Shown: piece by piece, positions 19,532-28,637 of the stretch
Layout of the letters: every line of letters begins with the position of its first letter
Numbering within the stretch: the first letter of the stretch is position 1
Origin: Streptomyces sclerotialus
Lineage (GTDB): Bacteria; Actinomycetota; Actinomycetes; Streptomycetales; Streptomycetaceae
Length of the DNA: 64,000 bases
Direction of reading: 5' to 3'
Assembly: GCF_040907265.1 (NCBI RefSeq)
Contig: NZ_JBFOHP010000002.1
Span: forward strand, 3,434,501 to 3,498,500
Program-made: the position numbers and the translations under genes
Notes under the pieces: generated by a model
Told to the model about the DNA's origin: nothing
The model's database searches: none
The model's input: only the letters and a program-made list of their open reading frames with translations

Positions 19532-20086
19532 TCAGCTCTCGTCGACGCCGTCGGCGGCGCGGCGCTCGCGCAGCTCCTTGATGGCGCGGCGGCGGGCGAG
19601 CCGGTGCGTACGGCGGATCTGCGCCTCCTGGTAGCGGCGCTTGTCGCGCTCGGTCTCGGGGATCACCGGCGGGACCGGGCGCGGCTTGCCGTTCTCGTCG
19701 ACGGCGGCGAAGACCAGGTAGGCGGAGCCGACCTGCTGGGCGGGGGTGGACTCGTTCCAGCGCTCGGCCAGTACCCGTACGCCGACCTCCATGGAGGACC
19801 GGCCGGTCCAGTTGACCTGGGCCTTCACATGGACCAGGTCGCCGACCCTGACCGGCTCCAGGAACGCCATCTCGTCCATGGAGGCGGTGACGGCCGGGCC
19901 GCCGGAGTGCCGGCCGGCCACCGCGCCCGCCGCGTCGTCCACCAGCTTCATGATCACGCCGCCGTGGACCGTGCCGAGGAGATTGGTGTGGCTCGCGTCC
20001 ATGATGTGGCTGAGCGTGGTGCGCGAGACGGAGGTGGGCTTGCCCGGAAGGCTGCCCTCGGGGCCGTCGGTGACGAGATCGGTCAT
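19532..20086 (-). CDS. Acyl-CoA thioesterase (hotdog fold)
   Basis: A 184-residue single-hotdog thioesterase of the YciA/BACH type. The helix of the fold is HTNLLGTVHGGVIMKLVDDAAGAVAGRH, with the usual G-x-V-H-G-G and following aspartate. It should hydrolyse acyl-CoA. A charged C-terminal tail (~40 residues, many Arg/Lys/Glu) extends beyond the fold. It lies between two LCP genes on the opposite strand, with no evident functional link to them. Confidence 0.85.
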   Translation of the reverse strand: MTDLVTDGPEGSLPGKPTSVSRTTLSHIMDASHTNLLGTVHGGVIMKLVDDAAGAVAGRHSGGPAVTASMDEMAFLEPVRVGDLVHVKAQVNWTGRSSMEVGVRVLAERWNESTPAQQVGSAYLVFAAVDENGKPRPVPPVIPETERDKRRYQEAQIRRTHRLARRRAIKELRERRAADGVDES

Positions 20087-20342
20087 ACGTCCACCCTATG
20101 CACCGCGTACCGCGCCTTCCGCCCGAGACGGTCCCGGGCGGCCGCCTCTGTCACGATTCGTCCGCAGACCGCCGGAAACCCGCGCCCCACCCGTCCCGTA
20201 TCTCCTCATCCACGCGGCCTCGGGGCAATGCTCACGCCCTCCCCCTTATGCCGTACCGCTTTGCATCAGCTCTGCAACAGCCGCGGTCCGATCATGTACC
20301 CGCCCTGTATGGCGGGGCCGACGGGCAGGCACACTTTCCCCC

Positions 20343-21635
20343 ATGAGCGAGTGGCGCGACGGGTTGCCCCGTGACGACGACAGGAACCGGTACGGACGCG
20401 GCAGCGGCAGCGTCCAGCCGGAGGGCGCGCGCGCCATGCGGCAGGTGCGCCGCGACGCCGCTCCCGGATACGGCTCCGAGCCGCCGCTGCCGCCCGGCAT
20501 GTCGCCGCGCCGGCAGGCCGTACCGCCGCAGCCGGGCTACGACGGTGGCCACGGCGGCGGGCGGTACGACGACGGGTACAACACCGGCCAGGTCTACGGC
20601 GGCGGCCGCGGCGGCGGCGCGGGCCACGGCGACGACGGCTACCGCCCCCGCCCCAACTGGGGCCGCCGCATCAAGGTGACCCTCACCACGCTGGTCGTCG
20701 TCGTGCTCGCCGTCTCGATCGGTACGTACTTCTGGGCCGACTCCAAGATGCGCAAGGAGGTCGACCTCAGCAAGGTGATCGACCGCCCCGAGGAGGGCGA
20801 CGGCACCAACTACCTGATCGTCGGCTCCGACAGCCGCGAGGGCATGTCCGACCAGCAGAAGAAGGACCTGCACACCGGCTCGGCCGAGGGCAAGCGGACC
20901 GACTCGATGATGATCCTGCACGTGGGCTCCAACGGCCCGACGCTGATCTCCCTGCCGCGCGACTCCAACATCACGATCCCGGAGTTCCGCGGTTCCGAGT
21001 CCGGCAAGATGCAGCCCGCGATGGGCGCCAACAAGCTCAACGCCGCGTACTCCATCGACGGCCCCCAGCTGCTGGTCCGCACCGTGGAGTACAACACCGG
21101 TCTGCACATCGACCACTACGCCGAGATCGGCTTCGCGGGCTTCGCGAACATCGTGGACGCCATCGGCGGCGTGGACATGAAGCTGGAGAAGGGCTTCAAG
21201 GACAAGTGGTCCGGCGCCGACTTCAAGGCCGGCGAGCAGACCCTGAACGGCCAGCAGGCCCTGGCGTACGTCCGTACCCGGCACGCCTTCTCCGGCAGTG
21301 ACCTGGACCGCACCAAGAACCAGCAGAAGTTCCTCTCGACGCTGGCCCACCAGGTGGCCTCGCCCGGCACGCTGCTGAACCCCTTCCAGCTCTACCCCGC
21401 CATGGGCGCCGGCCTGGACACCCTGATCGTCGACAAGGACATGGGCCCCTACTCGCTGGCCAAGATGTTCTTCGCGCTGAAGGACGTCACCGGCAAGGGC
21501 GGCGAGGGCAAGTCGATGAACATGCCGACCTCCGGCAGCGTCGGCGGCAACCTCCAGTGGGACATGCCGAAGGTCAAGCAGCTGGTGAACGAGCTGAAGA
21601 ACGACGACCCGGTCACGGTCACCGCCGACGAGTGA
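20343..21635 (+). CDS. LCP family ligase 5
   Basis: A ~430-residue LCP protein with a glycine/tyrosine-rich cytoplasmic N-terminus (~105 residues, GGHGGG and RGGGAGHG runs), one transmembrane helix (TLTTLVVVVLAVSIGTYFW) and an LCP domain (IVGSDSREGMS, RTDSMMILHVGSNG, ISLPRDSNITIPEF, YVRTRHAFSGSDLDRTKNQQ). No LytR_C domain is present. The ATG has no obvious ribosome-binding site; a leaderless transcript is possible. It is separated from the divergent thioesterase gene by 256 nt, where I see no gene. Confidence 0.88.
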   Translation: MSEWRDGLPRDDDRNRYGRGSGSVQPEGARAMRQVRRDAAPGYGSEPPLPPGMSPRRQAVPPQPGYDGGHGGGRYDDGYNTGQVYGGGRGGGAGHGDDGYRPRPNWGRRIKVTLTTLVVVVLAVSIGTYFWADSKMRKEVDLSKVIDRPEEGDGTNYLIVGSDSREGMSDQQKKDLHTGSAEGKRTDSMMILHVGSNGPTLISLPRDSNITIPEFRGSESGKMQPAMGANKLNAAYSIDGPQLLVRTVEYNTGLHIDHYAEIGFAGFANIVDAIGGVDMKLEKGFKDKWSGADFKAGEQTLNGQQALAYVRTRHAFSGSDLDRTKNQQKFLSTLAHQVASPGTLLNPFQLYPAMGAGLDTLIVDKDMGPYSLAKMFFALKDVTGKGGEGKSMNMPTSGSVGGNLQWDMPKVKQLVNELKNDDPVTVTADE

Positions 21636-21644
21636 CCCGCCCGG

Positions 21645-21694
21645 CACACGGGAAGGCCCCGGCTCCGCGGAGGGAGCCGGGGCCTTCCCGTGTG
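21645..21694. terminator. Strong bidirectional terminator
   Basis: A 22-bp perfect stem with a 6-nt loop separates the convergent LCP 5 and acyl-CoA dehydrogenase genes. It is the longest perfect hairpin I found in the window. Confidence 0.88.
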
Positions 21695-21708
21695 TCCTGG
21701 TCCGCCGG

Positions 21709-22881
21709 TTACGGCAGGTTGCGCGCCATGACGATGCGCTGGACCTGGTTGGTGCCCTCGTAGATCTGCGTGATCTTCGCGTCGCGCATCATGCGCTCCA
21801 GCGGGTAGTCACGGGTGTAGCCGTAGCCGCCGAGCAGCTGGACCGCGTCGGTGGTGATCTCCATGGCGGCGTCGGAGGCGTAGCACTTGGCGGCGGCGCC
21901 GAAGAAGGTGAGGTCCTCGTCCTTGCCGCCGGCGGAGATCCGCTCGGATTTGGCGGCGGCCGCGTAGGTGAGCTGGCGGGCCGCCTCCAGCTTCATGGCC
22001 ATGTCGGCGAGCATGAACTGCACGCCCTGGAAGTCGCCGATGGGCTTGCCGAACTGCTTGCGCTCCTGGACGTAGCCCTTGGCGTAGTCCAGCGCGCCCT
22101 GGGCGATGCCGAGCGCCTGGGCCGCGATGGTGATGCGGGTGTGGTCCAGGGTCTTCATCGCGGTGGCGAAGCCGGTGCCCTCCGCGCCGATCATGCGGTC
22201 GGCGGGGATGCGGACGTTGTCGAGGTAGACCTCGCGGGTCGGCGAGCCCTTGATGCCGAGCTTCTTCTCCGGGGCGCCGAAGGAGACGCCCTCGTCGCCC
22301 TTCTCCACGACGAAGGCGGAGATGCCCTTGGAGCGCTTCTCCGGGTCGGTGACGGCCATCACGGTGTAGTACTCGGAGACGCCCGCGTTGGTGATCCAGC
22401 GCTTCACGCCGTTGAGCACCCAGGAATCGCCGTCGCGGACGGCCTTGGTCTTCATGCCCGCGGCGTCCGAACCGGCGTCGGGCTCGCTCAGGCAGTACGA
22501 GAACATCGCGTCGCCCTTGGCGAGCGGCGCGAGGTACTTCTTCTTCAGCTCCTCGGAGCCGGACAGGATGACCGGCAGCGAGCCCAGCTTGTTGACGGCG
22601 GGGATCAGGGAGGAGGAGGCGCAGGCGCGGGCCACCTCCTCGATGACGATGACGGTGGCGAGCGCGTCGGCGCCGGCGCCGCCGTAGGCCTCGGGGACGT
22701 GCACCGCGTGCAGGTCATTGGCGACCAGGGCGTCCAGCGCCTCCTGCGGGAAGCGGGCCTCCTCGTCCACCTCGGTGGCGACCGGTGCGATCTTCGCCTC
22801 GGCGAGCGCGCGCACCGACTCGCGGAGCATGTCGTGCTCCTCAGCCGGCCGGTACAGATCGAAATCGGCGTTTCCCGCCAA
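21709..22881 (-). CDS. Acyl-CoA dehydrogenase
   Basis: A 390-residue FAD flavoenzyme that introduces an alpha-beta double bond into acyl-CoA. Family landmarks include YCLSEPDAGSDAAGMKTKAV, KRWITNAGVS, the DHTRITIAAQALGIAQGALDYA helix, and LLGGYGYTRDYPLERMMRDAKITQIYEGTNQ, where the YEGT glutamate is the usual catalytic base. The start appears to be TTG (protein begins MAGNADFDLYRP), with GAGAG just upstream. It probably acts in fatty-acid or branched-chain beta-oxidation; substrate length is not predictable. Confidence 0.9.
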   Translation of the reverse strand: MAGNADFDLYRPAEEHDMLRESVRALAEAKIAPVATEVDEEARFPQEALDALVANDLHAVHVPEAYGGAGADALATVIVIEEVARACASSSLIPAVNKLGSLPVILSGSEELKKKYLAPLAKGDAMFSYCLSEPDAGSDAAGMKTKAVRDGDSWVLNGVKRWITNAGVSEYYTVMAVTDPEKRSKGISAFVVEKGDEGVSFGAPEKKLGIKGSPTREVYLDNVRIPADRMIGAEGTGFATAMKTLDHTRITIAAQALGIAQGALDYAKGYVQERKQFGKPIGDFQGVQFMLADMAMKLEAARQLTYAAAAKSERISAGGKDEDLTFFGAAAKCYASDAAMEITTDAVQLLGGYGYTRDYPLERMMRDAKITQIYEGTNQVQRIVMARNLP

Positions 22882-23060
22882 GGTCTCTCATCTCCCCTGA
22901 GTGCTAACTACCGTTAAGTAACCTGTCGCGTTTCCCCGAATTCTAGAGCCGCGGCACCGCCCGGGGTACGTGAGGTTGCCGACAACGTCCGGATCGCCCG
23001 CCCTGTGTCACGGCTATGCTCGGGCCCGCAGCGTCACCCCAGTTCGCGTTTGGAGCGTCC

Positions 23061-24401
23061 ATGCCCCTCAAGATCACCGTGATCGGCACCGGCTACCTCG
23101 GCGCCACGCACGCCGCCGCCATGGCCGAGCTCGGCTTCGAGGTGCTGGGGCTCGACATCGTGCCCGAGAAGATCGAGATGCTCGGCCGCGGCGAGGTGCC
23201 CCTGTACGAGCCCGGCCTGGAGGAGCTGCTGCGCAAGCACGTCGCGGGGCTGCCGGGGTCCAGCGGACGGCTGCGGTTCACCACCTCGTGGGAAGAGGCC
23301 GGCGCCTTCGGTGACGTGCACTTCGTGTGCGTGAACACCCCGCAGAAGCACGGCGAGTACGCCTGTGACATGTCCTACGTCGACAGCGCCTTCGAGTCGC
23401 TGGCGCCGCACCTGACGCGGCCCACGCTGGTCGTCGGCAAGTCCACCGTGCCGGTGGGCAGCGCGGCGCGGCTGGCGAAGCGGCTGGCCGAGCTGGCGCC
23501 GGCCGGCGAGGAGGCGGAGCTGGCCTGGAACCCGGAGTTCCTGCGCGAGGGCTTCGCGGTCGAGGACACCCTGCACCCGGACCGCATCGTGGTGGGCATC
23601 GCGAGCGACCGCGCCGAGTCGCTGCTGCGCGAGGTGTACGCCACGCCGCTGGCCGAGGGCTCGCCGTTCGTCGTCATGGACTACCCGACCGCCGAGCTGG
23701 TCAAGACCGCGGCCAACTCCTTCCTGGCCACCAAGATCTCCTTCATCAACGCGATGGCCGAGATCTGCGAGGCGGCCGACGGCGACGTGGTGAAGCTGGC
23801 CGAGGCCATCGGCCACGACGAGCGGATCGGGAAGAAGTTCCTGCGCGCCGGGGTCGGCTTCGGCGGCGGCTGCCTGCCGAAGGACCTGCGCGCGTTCATG
23901 GCGCGCGCCGGCGAGCTGGGCGCCGACCAGGCGCTGACCTTCCTCCGCGAGATCGACTCGATCAACATGCGGCGCCGCGGCCACATGGTGGAGCTGGCGC
24001 GCGAGGCGGTCGGCGGCGGCTTCCTCGGCAAGCGGGTCGCCGTCCTGGGCGCCACCTTCAAGCCGGACTCCGACGACGTGCGGGACTCCCCCGCGCTGAA
24101 CGTCGCGGGCCAGATCCACCTCCAGGGCGGCCAGGTCACCGTGTACGACCCCAAGGGCATGGAGAACGCCCGCCGGGTCTTCCCGACGCTGGGGTACGCG
24201 CCGACCGCGCTGGACGCCGTGCGCGGCGCCGACGTCGTACTGCACCTGACCGAGTGGCGGGAGTTCCGCGAGCTGGACCCGGCGACGCTGGGCGAGGTCG
24301 CGGCGCACCGCCGCATCCTGGACGGCCGCAACGCGCTCGACCCGGAGCTGTGGCGCAAGGCCGGCTGGACGTACCGCGCGCTGGGCCGCCCGCGCGCCTG
24401 A
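23061..24401 (+). CDS. UDP-glucose 6-dehydrogenase
   Basis: A 446-residue UDP-glucose/GDP-mannose dehydrogenase. The Rossmann motif is ITVIGTGYLG, the central domain has WNPEFLREGFAVED, KTAANSFLATKISFINAM and the catalytic cysteine segment GVGFGGGCLPKDLRAF, and the C-terminal UDP-binding domain has LGATFKPDSDDVRDSPA. It oxidises UDP-glucose to UDP-glucuronate, a precursor for acidic wall polymers. The ATG sits 22 nt inside a longer open frame and was chosen because it leads straight into the first strand. Confidence 0.92.
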   Translation: MPLKITVIGTGYLGATHAAAMAELGFEVLGLDIVPEKIEMLGRGEVPLYEPGLEELLRKHVAGLPGSSGRLRFTTSWEEAGAFGDVHFVCVNTPQKHGEYACDMSYVDSAFESLAPHLTRPTLVVGKSTVPVGSAARLAKRLAELAPAGEEAELAWNPEFLREGFAVEDTLHPDRIVVGIASDRAESLLREVYATPLAEGSPFVVMDYPTAELVKTAANSFLATKISFINAMAEICEAADGDVVKLAEAIGHDERIGKKFLRAGVGFGGGCLPKDLRAFMARAGELGADQALTFLREIDSINMRRRGHMVELAREAVGGGFLGKRVAVLGATFKPDSDDVRDSPALNVAGQIHLQGGQVTVYDPKGMENARRVFPTLGYAPTALDAVRGADVVLHLTEWREFRELDPATLGEVAAHRRILDGRNALDPELWRKAGWTYRALGRPRA

Positions 24402-24412
24402 GCGCCCTGGCT

Positions 24413-24979
24413 CTAGGCCTGGGCCTTCCGGGCTCGGTACGTGCGCATCTTGGCCCGGCTGCCGCAGAGCGCCATGGAGCACCAGCGGCTGCGGCCCGCC
24501 GGGCTGCGGTCGTAGTACACCCACAGACAGTCGTGCGCCTCGCACGCCTTCAGCCGGCGCCAGCTGCCGTCGGCCGCCGCGGTCGCGATGCCCGCGGCGA
24601 TCCGGGCGGTCAGCGCGGCGACGCCGGTGAGTCCTGCCGCCGGCCGCAGCGCGGCCTCGCCCCGGGCGTCGACGGTGAGGGTGAGCGGCGCGTCGGCGAG
24701 CAGGGCGTTCAGCGTGCGTCCGGTCGTGCCGGGCACGTCCTGGCCGGTGTGCGCGAGACAGGCGGCGCGCAGCGCCTCGCGGAGCCGCTGGACGGCGGCC
24801 AGCTCGCGTTTCCCGGCGGGGCCCGGCGGCAACCCGTGGTCCCGCAGGAACGCCGCGAGCCCGCCGGGGGCGGCGAGCGCGTCCTGCGCGCTCTCGATGT
24901 CCAGGGTGTTCGCCAGGTCCTGGACGAGGGCCAGGGAAGGCGGCGCGCTACGGTCGGCCACCCTTGCCACGTTACCCAC
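24413..24979 (-). CDS. CGNR zinc-finger protein (ABATE domain), putative regulator
   Basis: A 188-residue protein with an N-terminal ABATE-type helical domain (LVQDLANTLDIES, LREALRAACLAHTG) and a C-terminal CGNR-type treble-clef zinc finger: RRLKACEAHDCLWVYYDRS, then RRWCSM-type sequence RSRWCSMALCGSRAKMRTYR, giving four cysteines. Members are thought to be transcription regulators of stress or catabolic genes. It is divergent from the VOC gene with a small palindrome between them, suggesting that it may regulate both. The GTG start is the only reasonable one. Confidence 0.85.
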   Translation of the reverse strand: MGNVARVADRSAPPSLALVQDLANTLDIESAQDALAAPGGLAAFLRDHGLPPGPAGKRELAAVQRLREALRAACLAHTGQDVPGTTGRTLNALLADAPLTLTVDARGEAALRPAAGLTGVAALTARIAAGIATAAADGSWRRLKACEAHDCLWVYYDRSPAGRSRWCSMALCGSRAKMRTYRARKAQA

Positions 24980-24995
24980 TGAGGGCCATCATGCA

Positions 24996-25008
24996 GTAAC
25001 GAAGTTAC
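24996..25008. promoter_or_regulatory. Palindrome in divergent CGNR/VOC promoter region
   Basis: GTAAC-GAA-GTTAC forms a perfect 5-bp inverted repeat. Further copies of the half-site occur at 24971 (GTTAC) and 25028 (GTAAC), so the 57-nt gap is spaced with four half-sites. This looks like an operator for the CGNR protein; that is inference. Confidence 0.45.
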
Positions 25009-25035
25009 CGCTAGAACGCCGCAGGAGGTAACACC

Positions 25036-25410
25036 ATGGCCATCGCTCAGTACGGCGTCGTCGTGCTCGACGCCCCCGACCCGCAGGCGCTCGCCGAGTT
25101 CTACGCCCGCCTGCTCGGCTGGCAGGTCGGGGAGCCGGAGGAGGGCGGCGACTGGATCGAGGTGACGGGGCCGCAGGGGCGGGAGCTCGCCTTCCAGAAG
25201 GCGCCCGACATGGTCCCGCCGGACTGGCCCAGCGGCGAGCGGTCCCAGCAGTTCCACCTGGACTTCCGGGTGCCGCGGGACCGGATCGAGGAGGCCGAGC
25301 GCGAGGCGCTGGAGCTCGGCGCGCGGCTGGTCCAGCACGACGAGGGCAAGCGCGACTGGCGGGTCTACCTCGACCCGGCGGGCCACCCGTTCTGTCTCTG
25401 CCTGCACTGA
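25036..25410 (+). CDS. VOC family (glyoxalase/dioxygenase-like) protein
   Basis: A 124-residue two-module VOC protein (AIAQYGVVVLDAPDPQALAEFYARLLGW, then QQFHLDFRVP, then DPAGHPFCLCLH). Proteins of this size act as glyoxalases, resistance proteins or small-molecule binders; the activity cannot be read from sequence. AGGAGG lies 6 nt before the ATG. It may be controlled by the divergent CGNR protein. Confidence 0.8.
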   Translation: MAIAQYGVVVLDAPDPQALAEFYARLLGWQVGEPEEGGDWIEVTGPQGRELAFQKAPDMVPPDWPSGERSQQFHLDFRVPRDRIEEAEREALELGARLVQHDEGKRDWRVYLDPAGHPFCLCLH

Positions 25411-25420
25411 GGACCGTTCC

Positions 25421-25457
25421 GTGCGGGGCGGGCGGGGTGCTCCCGCCCGCCCCGCAC
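25421..25457. terminator. Bidirectional terminator between VOC and dipeptidase-like genes
   Basis: A 16-bp perfect GC-rich stem with a 5-nt loop lies in the 61-nt gap between two convergent genes and can serve both. Confidence 0.82.
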
Positions 25458-25471
25458 CCGTACCGCGGCCG

Positions 25472-26725
25472 TCAGGTCCAGGCCCAGTGCAGCCGGGTCA
25501 TCCGGTCCCGGCGGTCCGCCCGGTCCAGCCGGTCGATGGTCGCCGTCGACGGTCCGCGGCGGTGCCGCGCCTCGCGCGCTGCGAACTCCGCGCCGCGCAT
25601 CGCACGCAGCGCGTTCCCCCAGGTCAGCCCGGCCAGATCGGAGAACGTCCAGCCGCGCTGGATCAGCTCGGCGATCAGCCGCGGATAGCCGGAGACGTCC
25701 TCCAGGCCCTGCGGCCGCCCGTCGGCCGGGTCGGTGTCGAACCCGCCGCCGAGGCCGACGTGCCGCGGCCCCGCCACGTTCCGTACGTGGTCGAGGTGGT
25801 CGGCGACGTCCTCGATGGCCGCGGTGCCCACCGGCCCGGCCACCCGCTGCGGGCTGAAGGTGACCATGCAGATCCCGCCGTTGCGGGGCAGCTGGGCGAG
25901 GATGTCGTCGGGCACGTTGTGCCGGTGGTTCGTCAGGTTCCTGGCCGCCGAGCGGTTCAGGAAGACCGGCGCCTTGGTGATGGCCAGCGCGTGCCGCATC
26001 GTGTCGATCGAGGCGTACGAGAGGTCGATGAGCATCCCGAGGCGGTTCATCTCGCGGACCACCTCCTCGCCGAAGGCGGTGAGCCCGCCCGCGGCCGGGG
26101 TGTCGGCCGCCGCGTCCGCCCAGGGGGTGTTGCGGTCCGGCGTGAGCAGCATGGAGCGGACGCCGAGGGTGTGCAGGGCACGCAGCGCGCCGAGCGAGCT
26201 GTCGATGATCTGGCCGCCGGCCGAGCCGAGCAGACAGGCGATGCGGCCGCGGTTGCGGCACTCGGTGACGTCGTCGGCGGACATCGCCAGGCGCAGCGCC
26301 TCGGGGTAGGTCCGCACCAGCTGGTACACGAAGTCGATCTGTTCGAGGGTGGCGCTGATGGCGTGGTCGCCGCTGAGCGCGGTCGGCACCTGCACCGACC
26401 AGAACTGCGCGCCGACCCGGCCCTGCTGCAACCGGGGGATGTCGGTGTCGACGGCGGGCTCGCCGTATTCGAGGTCGTAGTAGTGACCGGGTGTCAGGTC
26501 GTCACCGTGGTGCAGCCGCAGCGCCCAGGGCAGGGCGTTGTGGCCGTCGAAGACGGGATGTGCGGCGAGCAGCGCGCCCGCGCGGGAGAGCGGGTCACGG
26601 CGCAGCGGCGGATCGGCGGGACGTCCGAGTGTTCCGTACGGGAAGTGGGCGTCCTCGGCGGCGCCGAGATCCCCGGCGGCACCGGCGAGGTCTGCGGCTT
26701 CCAGATCGGGGGCGAGGTCGGCCAT
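25472..26725 (-). CDS. Dipeptidase-like protein lacking the metal site (probable pseudoenzyme)
   Basis: A 417-residue protein homologous along its length to the renal-dipeptidase-like neighbour, but with the catalytic site dismantled. Against that neighbour, HND becomes HNA (Ala64), the bridging Glu becomes Ala169, the substrate His becomes Pro196, the two zinc histidines become Tyr237 and Arg258, and the active-site Asp becomes Gly328; only the first His (His62) remains. A ~35-residue active-site insertion is also missing, and a ~45-residue extension is added at the N-terminus. The fold-defining motifs ([25 protein letters not shown]) are intact, so this is not random decay. AGGAG precedes the ATG. 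It probably has a binding or regulatory role. Confidence 0.85.
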   Translation of the reverse strand: MADLAPDLEAADLAGAAGDLGAAEDAHFPYGTLGRPADPPLRRDPLSRAGALLAAHPVFDGHNALPWALRLHHGDDLTPGHYYDLEYGEPAVDTDIPRLQQGRVGAQFWSVQVPTALSGDHAISATLEQIDFVYQLVRTYPEALRLAMSADDVTECRNRGRIACLLGSAGGQIIDSSLGALRALHTLGVRSMLLTPDRNTPWADAAADTPAAGGLTAFGEEVVREMNRLGMLIDLSYASIDTMRHALAITKAPVFLNRSAARNLTNHRHNVPDDILAQLPRNGGICMVTFSPQRVAGPVGTAAIEDVADHLDHVRNVAGPRHVGLGGGFDTDPADGRPQGLEDVSGYPRLIAELIQRGWTFSDLAGLTWGNALRAMRGAEFAAREARHRRGPSTATIDRLDRADRRDRMTRLHWAWT

Positions 26726-26916
26726 TTCGGGACTCCTGAATCGGTGGCAGTAGGACCACCGTGACACGAGAGATCCGCTTGTTCGCGGTGAGTGAGGCGT
26801 ACGGGGCATCAAACACTCGGACACGCGCCCGGAGGTGTGAGCCGTTCGGCCGACACCCCCGGCGAACGGGTCGGTTCGCGCGGTCTTCCGCGCACCGTCC
26901 CGGACCTGACCGGTCC

Positions 26917-28095
26917 TCAGCCGTCCAGCTGGTCGATCGTCGCGTTCGACGGGCCGCGCCGCTTCCGGATGCCGCGCGCCGCGTCCTCCGCTTCGCGCAG
27001 CGTACGGACCGCGTTCTGCCAGGTGAGCTTGGCGAGGTCGGCCTCGGACCACTTGCGGTCCAGCAGCTCCGCGATCAGATTCGGATAGCCCGCGACATCG
27101 TTGAGGCCGTCCGGGGTGAAGGCGGTGCCGTCGTAGTCCCCGCCGATGCCGATGTGGTCGACGCCGGCGACCTCGCGCATGTGGTCGAGGTGGTCGGCGA
27201 CGGTGGCGGCGGTGGCGACCGGGCGGGGGTTTTCCGCCTCGAAGGCGCGCTGCACCTTCATGCCGGCCTCGGTGGTGTCGAGGTGGTGCAGGCCGTGCGC
27301 GCGCATGTTCTCGTCGGCGCGGCGCGTCCACTCTCCCGCCTCGGGCAGCACGAACTTCGGTACGAAGGTGACCATCGCGGTGCCGCCGTTGACGGCCAGC
27401 CGCTCCAGCACGTCGTCGGGGATGTTGCGCGGGTGGTCGCAGACCGCGCGCGCCGAGGAGTGCGAGAAGACCACCGGCGCCTCGGTGACCCGCAGCGCGT
27501 CCCGCATGGTGTCGGCCGAGACGTGGCTCAGGTCGACGAGCATGCCGAGCCGGTTCATCTCCCGGACGACCTCCTCGCCGAAGGCGGTGAGGCCGTGGTG
27601 GCGCGGCTCGTCGGTCGCCGAGTCGGCCCAGGCGATGGTGTCGTTGTGGGTCAGCGTCATGTAGCGGACGCCGAGCGCGTACAGGGCGCGCAGGGTGGCC
27701 AGCGAGCAGTGGATGGAGTGGCCGCCCTCGGCGCCCATGAGGGACGCGATCCGGCCCTCGGCGCGGGCCGCCTCCATGTCGTCGGCGGTGAGCGCGCGCC
27801 GCAGGTCACCGGGGTGACGGTCGATCAGCTGCCGGACGCAGTCGATCTGCTCCAGGGTGGCGCTGACCGCCCGGTCGCCGTCGTAGTCGGAGCGGACGTA
27901 CACCGACCAGAACTGCGCGCCGACACCGCCCGCGCGCAGCCGCGGGATGTCGGTGTGCAGGTGCGCGGACTGGTCGGCGGCGATGTCCCGCCGGTCCAGG
28001 TCGTACCGGACCTGCTCGCGCAGCGCCCAGGGCAGGTCGTTGTGGCCGTCGACGACGGGCCAGCGCGCGAGGAGGTCGCGGGCCGCCTCGCTCAC
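26917..28095 (-). CDS. Membrane-dipeptidase-type zinc dipeptidase
   Basis: A 392-residue amidohydrolase of the renal dipeptidase family (M19), which cleaves dipeptides, including L-D ones, with a binuclear zinc centre. Ligands are visible: His18/Asp20 (VDGHNDLPW), Glu123 (GAEGGHS), His191 (VDLSHVS), His212 (FSHSSAR) and the Asp in GIGGDYDG; His150 in TLTHND is the substrate-binding histidine. From memory, S. coelicolor Sco3058 is the characterised homologue. The GTG start overlaps the purE stop by 4 nt, so it is coupled to purine genes. The dipeptidase-like pseudoenzyme lies 191 nt downstream. Confidence 0.92.
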   Translation of the reverse strand: MSEAARDLLARWPVVDGHNDLPWALREQVRYDLDRRDIAADQSAHLHTDIPRLRAGGVGAQFWSVYVRSDYDGDRAVSATLEQIDCVRQLIDRHPGDLRRALTADDMEAARAEGRIASLMGAEGGHSIHCSLATLRALYALGVRYMTLTHNDTIAWADSATDEPRHHGLTAFGEEVVREMNRLGMLVDLSHVSADTMRDALRVTEAPVVFSHSSARAVCDHPRNIPDDVLERLAVNGGTAMVTFVPKFVLPEAGEWTRRADENMRAHGLHHLDTTEAGMKVQRAFEAENPRPVATAATVADHLDHMREVAGVDHIGIGGDYDGTAFTPDGLNDVAGYPNLIAELLDRKWSEADLAKLTWQNAVRTLREAEDAARGIRKRRGPSNATIDQLDG

Positions 28096-28637
28096 TTGCC
28101 GCTCCCGAAGCCGAACCCTTCGTTGCCCGCGACCTTGTTGCGCAGCCGCTTGCCCTTCTCGGTGGCCTGGTCGTTCAGCTCCTGCTGGAACTCGCGCATC
28201 CGGGCCTGCAGCTCCTCGTCGTGCGCGGCGAGCATGCGGGCGGCGAGCAGGCCGGCGTTGCGGGCGCCGCCGACGGAGACCGTGGCGACCGGCACGCCGG
28301 CCGGCATCTGCACGATGGACAGCAGCGAGTCCATGCCGTCGAGGTACTTCAGCGGCACGGGCACGCCGATGACCGGCAGCGGGGTGACCGAGGCCAGCAT
28401 GCCCGGCAGGTGGGCCGCTCCCCCGGCACCCGCGATGATCGCCTTCAGGCCGCGGCCCGCGGCCTCCTCGCCGTACGCGACCATCTCGCGCGGCATGCGG
28501 TGCGCGGAGACGACGTCGACCTCGTAGGGGATCTCGAACTCGTCGAGGGCCTGGGCCGCGGCCTCCATGACGGGCCAGTCGGAGTCGGAGCCCATGACGA
28601 TGCCGATGACGGGCGCGGTGCCGGGGGTGTGGGTCAT
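28092..28637 (-). CDS. purE: N5-carboxyaminoimidazole ribonucleotide mutase
   Basis: A 181-residue class I PurE. It moves the carboxylate of N5-CAIR to C4 of the imidazole in de novo purine synthesis. [14 protein letters not shown] and [11 protein letters not shown] form the nucleotide site, and [15 protein letters not shown] carries the loop with the catalytic histidine. The C-terminus has ~20 extra basic residues. It overlaps purK (ATGA) upstream and the dipeptidase gene (GTGA) downstream. Confidence 0.96.
   Translation of the reverse strand: MTHTPGTAPVIGIVMGSDSDWPVMEAAAQALDEFEIPYEVDVVSAHRMPREMVAYGEEAAGRGLKAIIAGAGGAAHLPGMLASVTPLPVIGVPVPLKYLDGMDSLLSIVQMPAGVPVATVSVGGARNAGLLAARMLAAHDEELQARMREFQQELNDQATEKGKRLRNKVAGNEGFGFGSGK

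Noticed and set aside
26730..27331. N-terminal extension of the dipeptidase-like protein
   Set aside because: The extra ~200 codons overlap the intact dipeptidase gene in another frame and carry no motif; AGGAG and ATG at 26725 give the sensible start.
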